A DNA stretch of 64,000 nt from a candidate division KSB3 bacterium (GTDB lineage: Bacteria; Moduliflexota; Moduliflexia; Moduliflexales; Moduliflexaceae), in contig PDSJ01000021.1 of assembly GCA_002748425.1 (NCBI GenBank), positions 55,467 through 119,466 of the forward strand. The letters are read 5' to 3'. The translations under genes were made by a program, and so were the position numbers. The first letter of the stretch is position 1, and every line of letters starts with the position of its first letter. Below are positions 59,430 through 64,000 of the stretch, piece by piece. Under the pieces are notes generated by a model that saw only the letters and a program-made list of their open reading frames with translations, made no database searches and was not told the origin of the DNA.

Positions 59430-60782
59430 ATGCAGACACTGAAGATCCAAAACATCTTTTTCGTATGCACATCATTGCTTCGTGTGCGAACGCCTGTGAA
59501 ACATTTTTGCATATCCTGCCTGGCTTCTCTGCTGAAGTACTCGTGTCCATGGCTTCTTAAAGAGCTGTGGATTTACTATATTGTGGAACCTGTGCTTCTG
59601 GGAATCTTTCTGCTGACGGTACTTGCAGGAACCACCTTCTCGCCCTTATTTTCTCAAAAATCACTCAATGAAGCCACACTGCCCCCTGAACTGTTTCGAC
59701 CGAAAATTCTTACGGATTTTGAGCGTCGCTTTCCTGCTCCTGCAGGACTGGAAGCGCATATTGTCTTTTGGCGCATGGTCTTCAGCCGCTATACCAGCCG
59801 TCAGGCTCTGCTACACGACACGATCTATCCTCAAGTACTTTATGAGGTGGTGGATCGCGATCGACAACCAGGGATCCGGCGCACCGTAAGGAAATACAAA
59901 AATATTCTGTGGCAGCTCCATCAATGGGAGAGGACAAAGTCAAGTCGGGAACTCTCTGCTGAAGAAAAAAAGGTGTTTCGTTTGTTTGCAGGTATTACGG
60001 AAGACCATAAGTTCAGAAAGGCTGCATCATCTCGCCGCATGAGAGTTCAGATCGGCCAGCGCGACAATTTTATCAGGGCGATTGCTCTGTCCGGCCTGTA
60101 TCAGAAGCATTTTGAGGAGATCTTTCAGAGTTACTCGCTCCCGGTTGAGTTGACCCGGATTCCATTCGTTGAATCGTTTTTCAATCCTGACGCATATTCC
60201 TCAGCAGGAGCAGCCGGAATTTGGCAATTTATGCCGGCCACCGCCAGGATCTACGATCTTCAGGTCAATTCCAGAATCGACGAACGCTATGATGCCTTCA
60301 AAGCGGCAGATTCAGCGGCACGTCTTCTGAAGGCAAATTACGAGCTGCTCGGTTCGTGGCCTCTGGCCGTCACAGCCTACAATCATGGACCTTACGGGAT
60401 ACTGAAAGCGATAAGACTTCTTGACACCAAGGACCTTGGCGTCATCGTCAGAAAGTATCACGGCAAGAGCTTCGGCTTCTATTCCAGAAACTATTATGCA
60501 CAGTTCCTGGCAGCAGCCGGACTTATGCTGGATTATCAACGCTACTTCGGCTCGATCAAGGCGCTGCCGGGACTTCAATATGAAAGCGTCACTATAGAAC
60601 GACAGATTTTTCTCAACGATTTGCTCAGTGAACTGGCGATTCCAAAAGACGAATTGTTGATCCTGAACAAGAGCCTGAAGCGTTCAGTGCTCCAGTCGAG
60701 AATCCCCTTACCAAAACACTTTACACTGAAACTTCCTCTTGGGAAAAAAGCTCTTTTCCTCGCTCGATATTCAAATTTGTGA
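59430..60782 (+). CDS. Membrane-bound lytic transglycosylase (SLT/MltD-like)
   Basis: 450 aa; PVELTRIPFVESFFNPDAYSSAGAAGIWQFMPATARIYDLQVNSRIDERYDAFKAADSAARLLKANYELLGSWPLAVTAYNHGPYGI. Confidence 0.92.
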   Translation: MQTLKIQNIFFVCTSLLRVRTPVKHFCISCLASLLKYSCPWLLKELWIYYIVEPVLLGIFLLTVLAGTTFSPLFSQKSLNEATLPPELFRPKILTDFERRFPAPAGLEAHIVFWRMVFSRYTSRQALLHDTIYPQVLYEVVDRDRQPGIRRTVRKYKNILWQLHQWERTKSSRELSAEEKKVFRLFAGITEDHKFRKAASSRRMRVQIGQRDNFIRAIALSGLYQKHFEEIFQSYSLPVELTRIPFVESFFNPDAYSSAGAAGIWQFMPATARIYDLQVNSRIDERYDAFKAADSAARLLKANYELLGSWPLAVTAYNHGPYGILKAIRLLDTKDLGVIVRKYHGKSFGFYSRNYYAQFLAAAGLMLDYQRYFGSIKALPGLQYESVTIERQIFLNDLLSELAIPKDELLILNKSLKRSVLQSRIPLPKHFTLKLPLGKKALFLARYSNL

Positions 60783-60811
60783 AAAAAAAGAACACATCTG
60801 CCGAATTCAGA

Positions 60812-63133
60812 TTATGAGCCCTCCGCAGTGATTTTCAGGTCGTCGCCGTCTTGACTGATAAGAGCCTTGCCACCGTGTTCGAGTTTGCCGAAAAGAATCT
60901 CCTCTGCCAAGGGCTGGCGGATCGTTTCCTGAATCAGGCGTGCCAGCGGACGCGCACCGTAACGTTCGTCGTAGCCATGTTCAGCGAGCCAGGAACGGGC
61001 GTCCGGCTCGAGAGTGATCTGAATCTGCTGTGAAGCAAGCTGTCCGCGTAATTCATCGATAAATTTCTCGACAATGTTTTCCATGATTTCCTGTGAGAGC
61101 CCGTGAAAATATACAATTTTCGTCAGACGATTCCGGAACTCCGGGCTGAAAAGGTGTTCGACAGCATGCCTTCCGGCAGAATCATCGATCTGTCGGTCGA
61201 AACCGATCGCGCGCCTGTCCATCTCGCGCGCTCCAGCGTTGGACGTCATCAGCAGCACCACATGACGGAAATCTGCTTCCCGACCGCTGTTATCGGTCAA
61301 TACAGCATGATCCATCACTTGCAGCAAAATGTCGAAAAGATCGATATGCGCTTTTTCGATTTCATCCAGCAACAGCACACAGTGCGGGTTTTTACGAATA
61401 GTTTCGGTCAGCAATCCGCCCTGATCATATCCGACATAGCCCGGAGGGGCACCGATTAGACGGGATACCGCGTGTTTCTCCATGTATTCGCTCATATCGA
61501 AGCGTTTAAAAGGCAGTCCCAGGCACAGAGCCAATTGTTTGGCAATCTCGGTCTTGCCAACACCCGTAGGGCCGGCAAAAAGGAACGCTCCGACCGGTTT
61601 GTCAGGCAGATTCAAACCGGCGCGCGCCAGCTTGATCGACGACACGACTGCCTCGATCGCCTCATCCTGTCCAAACACCTTACGAGTCATGCGTTTTCTA
61701 AGTTCCGCCAGTTGTTCGCGCTCGCTTTCACCGGCTTTCAGATCCGGAATGTTGGCAATCTCCGTCAGCACGTCTTCAATATCGTCAAGGTCGAGTGTCC
61801 GCTTTTGTGATGCCTGGTCTTGGATCTGATTCAAAGCGCCGGCTTCATCAATGACATCGATGGCCTTGTCCGGCAGAAAACGTTCGGCGATATGTTGAAA
61901 AGACAAACGGGCCGCGCCTTCCAGCGCCTGATCGGTATAGCGGACGCCGTGATAGTCTTCGAAACGGGGACGCAGGCCCTTCAGAATCGCAATCGAATCA
62001 TCCACCGAAGCTTCCGCAATATCGAGTTTCTGAAAACGGCGCACCAGAGCCTTATCATGTTCAAAATGCCGCCGGTATTCTTCATGAGTGGTGGTTCCGA
62101 TACAACGCAGATTGTCAGTATGCAGCGCACGTTTCAAAAAACCTGACGCATCTACCGAATTACCGCTCGTGGACCCAGCCCCGACGATCATATGGATTTC
62201 ATCCACAAAGAGTAGTGCTCCCAGACCAGAGGGCGCGTTGTCGTTATACTGCTTAATCAGCGTGAGAATGCCCTTCAATCGCTGCTCAAACTGACCCCGG
62301 AACTTTGTGCCTGCCAGCAGCGAGCCAATGTCCATCGCAAATATTTTTGCATCCCGGAGGATCTTCGGGACCTCGTTGCGTACAATTTTCTGAGCCAGAC
62401 CTTCCACAATTGCAGTTTTGCCGACTCCCGGCTCGCCGATGAGAAGCGGATTATGCTTCAAACGGCGGCAAAGCACCTGGATAATCCGCCGCAGTTCCCG
62501 GTCCCGTCCGATCAGGGGATCGAGTCTGTCCTGCTTGGCCAACTGGGTCAAGTCCACAGCAAAGGATTCAATCTGAAAAGCAGCCGACCTTGTTGCTCGA
62601 CGTTGATCGGATTCATCATCTTCGCCGAGTTCCCCAGAATTCTCGCCTGATGCCTTCACCCATTCATCATCTGAATCAATCCTGCCGTGAGAAAGCCAAC
62701 TCAGCACGTCGACCCGCGTAATCCCTTGTTTTTTAAGCAGATAGACGGCATGAGAATCCTGTTCCAGAAAAATCCCTGCAAGTAAATCACCGATTTCCAA
62801 TTCGGCTTTTCCAGAAGAACTGACTTGATTCACGGCCCGTTCCAGTACCCGACGAAATCCAAGCGTTTGGACCGACAGCAGCTCCGGCTCAGGACTGTCA
62901 TCATCCAGTGGTTTTTGCGGGACCGGCAATTCGGGGATCTGCTCGTGAAAAAAGTCCAGAAGCTCTTGCAGCAAGCTGTTGACATCGCCGCCGCATCCCC
63001 AGATAATCGTCTTGCCGTCCTCATGCTGCACAATCCCGTATAAGAGGTGCTCGACCGTAATATATTCATGCCGGCGTAAAATCGCTTCACGTACGGCTCC
63101 ATCGACAACCGTCTGCACGTCATGATGACTCAT
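60812..63133 (-). CDS. clpA: ATP-dependent Clp protease ATP-binding subunit ClpA
   Basis: Clp N domain, GEPGVGKTAIVEGLAQKIV, GPTGVGKTEIAKQLA, APPGYVGYDQGGLLTE. Start MSHHDVQT preferred; adjacent clpS supports ClpA over ClpB/ClpC. Confidence 0.96.
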   Translation of the reverse strand: MSHHDVQTVVDGAVREAILRRHEYITVEHLLYGIVQHEDGKTIIWGCGGDVNSLLQELLDFFHEQIPELPVPQKPLDDDSPEPELLSVQTLGFRRVLERAVNQVSSSGKAELEIGDLLAGIFLEQDSHAVYLLKKQGITRVDVLSWLSHGRIDSDDEWVKASGENSGELGEDDESDQRRATRSAAFQIESFAVDLTQLAKQDRLDPLIGRDRELRRIIQVLCRRLKHNPLLIGEPGVGKTAIVEGLAQKIVRNEVPKILRDAKIFAMDIGSLLAGTKFRGQFEQRLKGILTLIKQYNDNAPSGLGALLFVDEIHMIVGAGSTSGNSVDASGFLKRALHTDNLRCIGTTTHEEYRRHFEHDKALVRRFQKLDIAEASVDDSIAILKGLRPRFEDYHGVRYTDQALEGAARLSFQHIAERFLPDKAIDVIDEAGALNQIQDQASQKRTLDLDDIEDVLTEIANIPDLKAGESEREQLAELRKRMTRKVFGQDEAIEAVVSSIKLARAGLNLPDKPVGAFLFAGPTGVGKTEIAKQLALCLGLPFKRFDMSEYMEKHAVSRLIGAPPGYVGYDQGGLLTETIRKNPHCVLLLDEIEKAHIDLFDILLQVMDHAVLTDNSGREADFRHVVLLMTSNAGAREMDRRAIGFDRQIDDSAGRHAVEHLFSPEFRNRLTKIVYFHGLSQEIMENIVEKFIDELRGQLASQQIQITLEPDARSWLAEHGYDERYGARPLARLIQETIRQPLAEEILFGKLEHGGKALISQDGDDLKITAEGS

Positions 63134-63225
63134 ATTTTGAACGTCCTGCACATAAAGCACCGTTGAATCACCGTGAAACCTTATACAGCATACAGCGAGT
63201 TCAACGTCAGTCACTTATGGTACTG

Positions 63226-63540
63226 TCACGCCGGCTCTGCGACACATTTGAGAGGATAATTGTGTTCCCGGGCAAGGGTGCGGGTCTGCATCACTTTGGT
63301 CTCTGCAATGTCCCGCGTATAGGTTCCTGCCACTCCTTTGCCTTTTTGATGAACGTCGAGCATGATCTTTTCTGCTGCAGCTCTGTTATGATGAAAAATG
63401 CGCTCCAAAATAAACACAACAAAGTCCATTGTGGTGTACTCATCGTTATACAGGACTACGTGGTATGCTGCAGGCTTTCTGGCATCAACGTCATCCTCGT
63501 TCAGGACGTCACTGCCGTATTCATAAGCGTATTCACTCAT
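63226..63540 (-). CDS. clpS: ATP-dependent Clp protease adaptor ClpS
   Basis: 104 aa; YHVVLYNDEYTTMDFVVFILERIFHHNRAAAEKIMLDVHQKGKGVAGTYTRDIAETKVMQ. Confidence 0.97.
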   Translation of the reverse strand: MSEYAYEYGSDVLNEDDVDARKPAAYHVVLYNDEYTTMDFVVFILERIFHHNRAAAEKIMLDVHQKGKGVAGTYTRDIAETKVMQTRTLAREHNYPLKCVAEPA

Positions 63541-63808
63541 ACTGATTTCGTCTCATACTGTTGACGTAATAGTAAGGACAACTTAGACAAAAAACCGTTG
63601 GCAGGCGATGGAAACGACGTCAAGGAAAAAAGAAAAAAGCTTGACAACGCGGCATCCACAGGAAACATATAGCCTGACTATCTCGCATTGTTATCATCAA
63701 ACGATCTTTTCAACACAAAAGACGCCAGTTGAATGCCAAACGATGCCTGCGACTTAGTGTTTTCGTAAAATGTGCAATGTGCCTGTGAACATGGCGCACT
63801 AACAAAAC

Positions 63809-63850
63809 AGCCATTCCTGCGGCATGCCTGCCGTTTCCCGGGAATGGCTG
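63809..63850 (-). terminator. Terminator-like hairpin downstream of the partial minus-strand CDS
   Basis: cagccattcc (63809-63818) / ggaatggctg (63841-63850); on the minus strand the stem is followed by TTTTGTT. Confidence 0.6.
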
Positions 63851-63903
63851 AAGAATGTGGCCCGACGTCCTATATAGCAGACGAAACAGCCTGCGGTGAT
63901 AAT

Positions 63904-64000
63904 TTATTCACTTGGGGCTTCTTTAATCATCTGAATAACATCCAGAGCAATGGAATTCGGGACTGGGAACGTGAGATTGTACTGCACGATTTTCCATTGG
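63904..64000 (-). CDS. C-terminal fragment of a protein, possibly SnoaL/NTF2-like (partial, runs off the window end)
   Basis: Minus strand reads ...QWKIVQYNLTFPVPNSIALDVIQMIKEAPSE*; the WKIxxYNLTFPVPN pattern resembles SnoaL/DUF4440 C-termini. Confidence 0.45.
   Translation of the reverse strand, partial: QWKIVQYNLTFPVPNSIALDVIQMIKEAPSE

Noticed and set aside
1-64000. CRISPR arrays, IS elements, prophage or integrated-element boundaries
   Set aside because: No spaced direct repeats, transposase/integrase-like proteins or tRNA-derived direct repeats were seen by eye or in the ORF list; the tRNA-Val flanks are ordinary.

Overview
The window is a gene-dense bacterial chromosomal segment with mixed-strand operons. 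It carries mostly housekeeping, envelope and proteostasis genes: pta, an ABC-F ATPase, moaC, mutL, one tRNA-Val(CAC), ruvX/yqgF, rlpA, an M16C peptidase, yggS, degP with a sensor kinase and NtrC-type regulator, hsp20-lon, ftsK, pssA, an AmmeMemoRadiSam-type radical SAM, a U32 peptidase, ftsH, a lytic transglycosylase and clpA/clpS. I saw no CRISPR array, prophage, IS element or rRNA. The most unusual items are: (1) a radical SAM/SPASM-like protein fused to a ferredoxin/flavodoxin-reductase-like FAD/NAD(P) module (13657-15660); (2) sigma-54-type -24/-12 elements in intergenic DNA upstream of an oxidoreductase (an exact 10/10 core match), upstream of the degP/kinase/NtrC-regulator cluster, and possibly upstream of a glycine-zipper lipoprotein; (3) a HAS-barrel protein + HerA ATPase + membrane coiled-coil cassette with no recognised nuclease; (4) a sugar-type ABC transporter grouped with a URO-D-superfamily protein carrying an HxC...C motif and a cysteine-desulfidase-like protein; (5) a perfect 27-bp inverted repeat next to pta. 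All calls come from reading the sequence and the supplied translations. No homology search was run, and the organism is not assigned.
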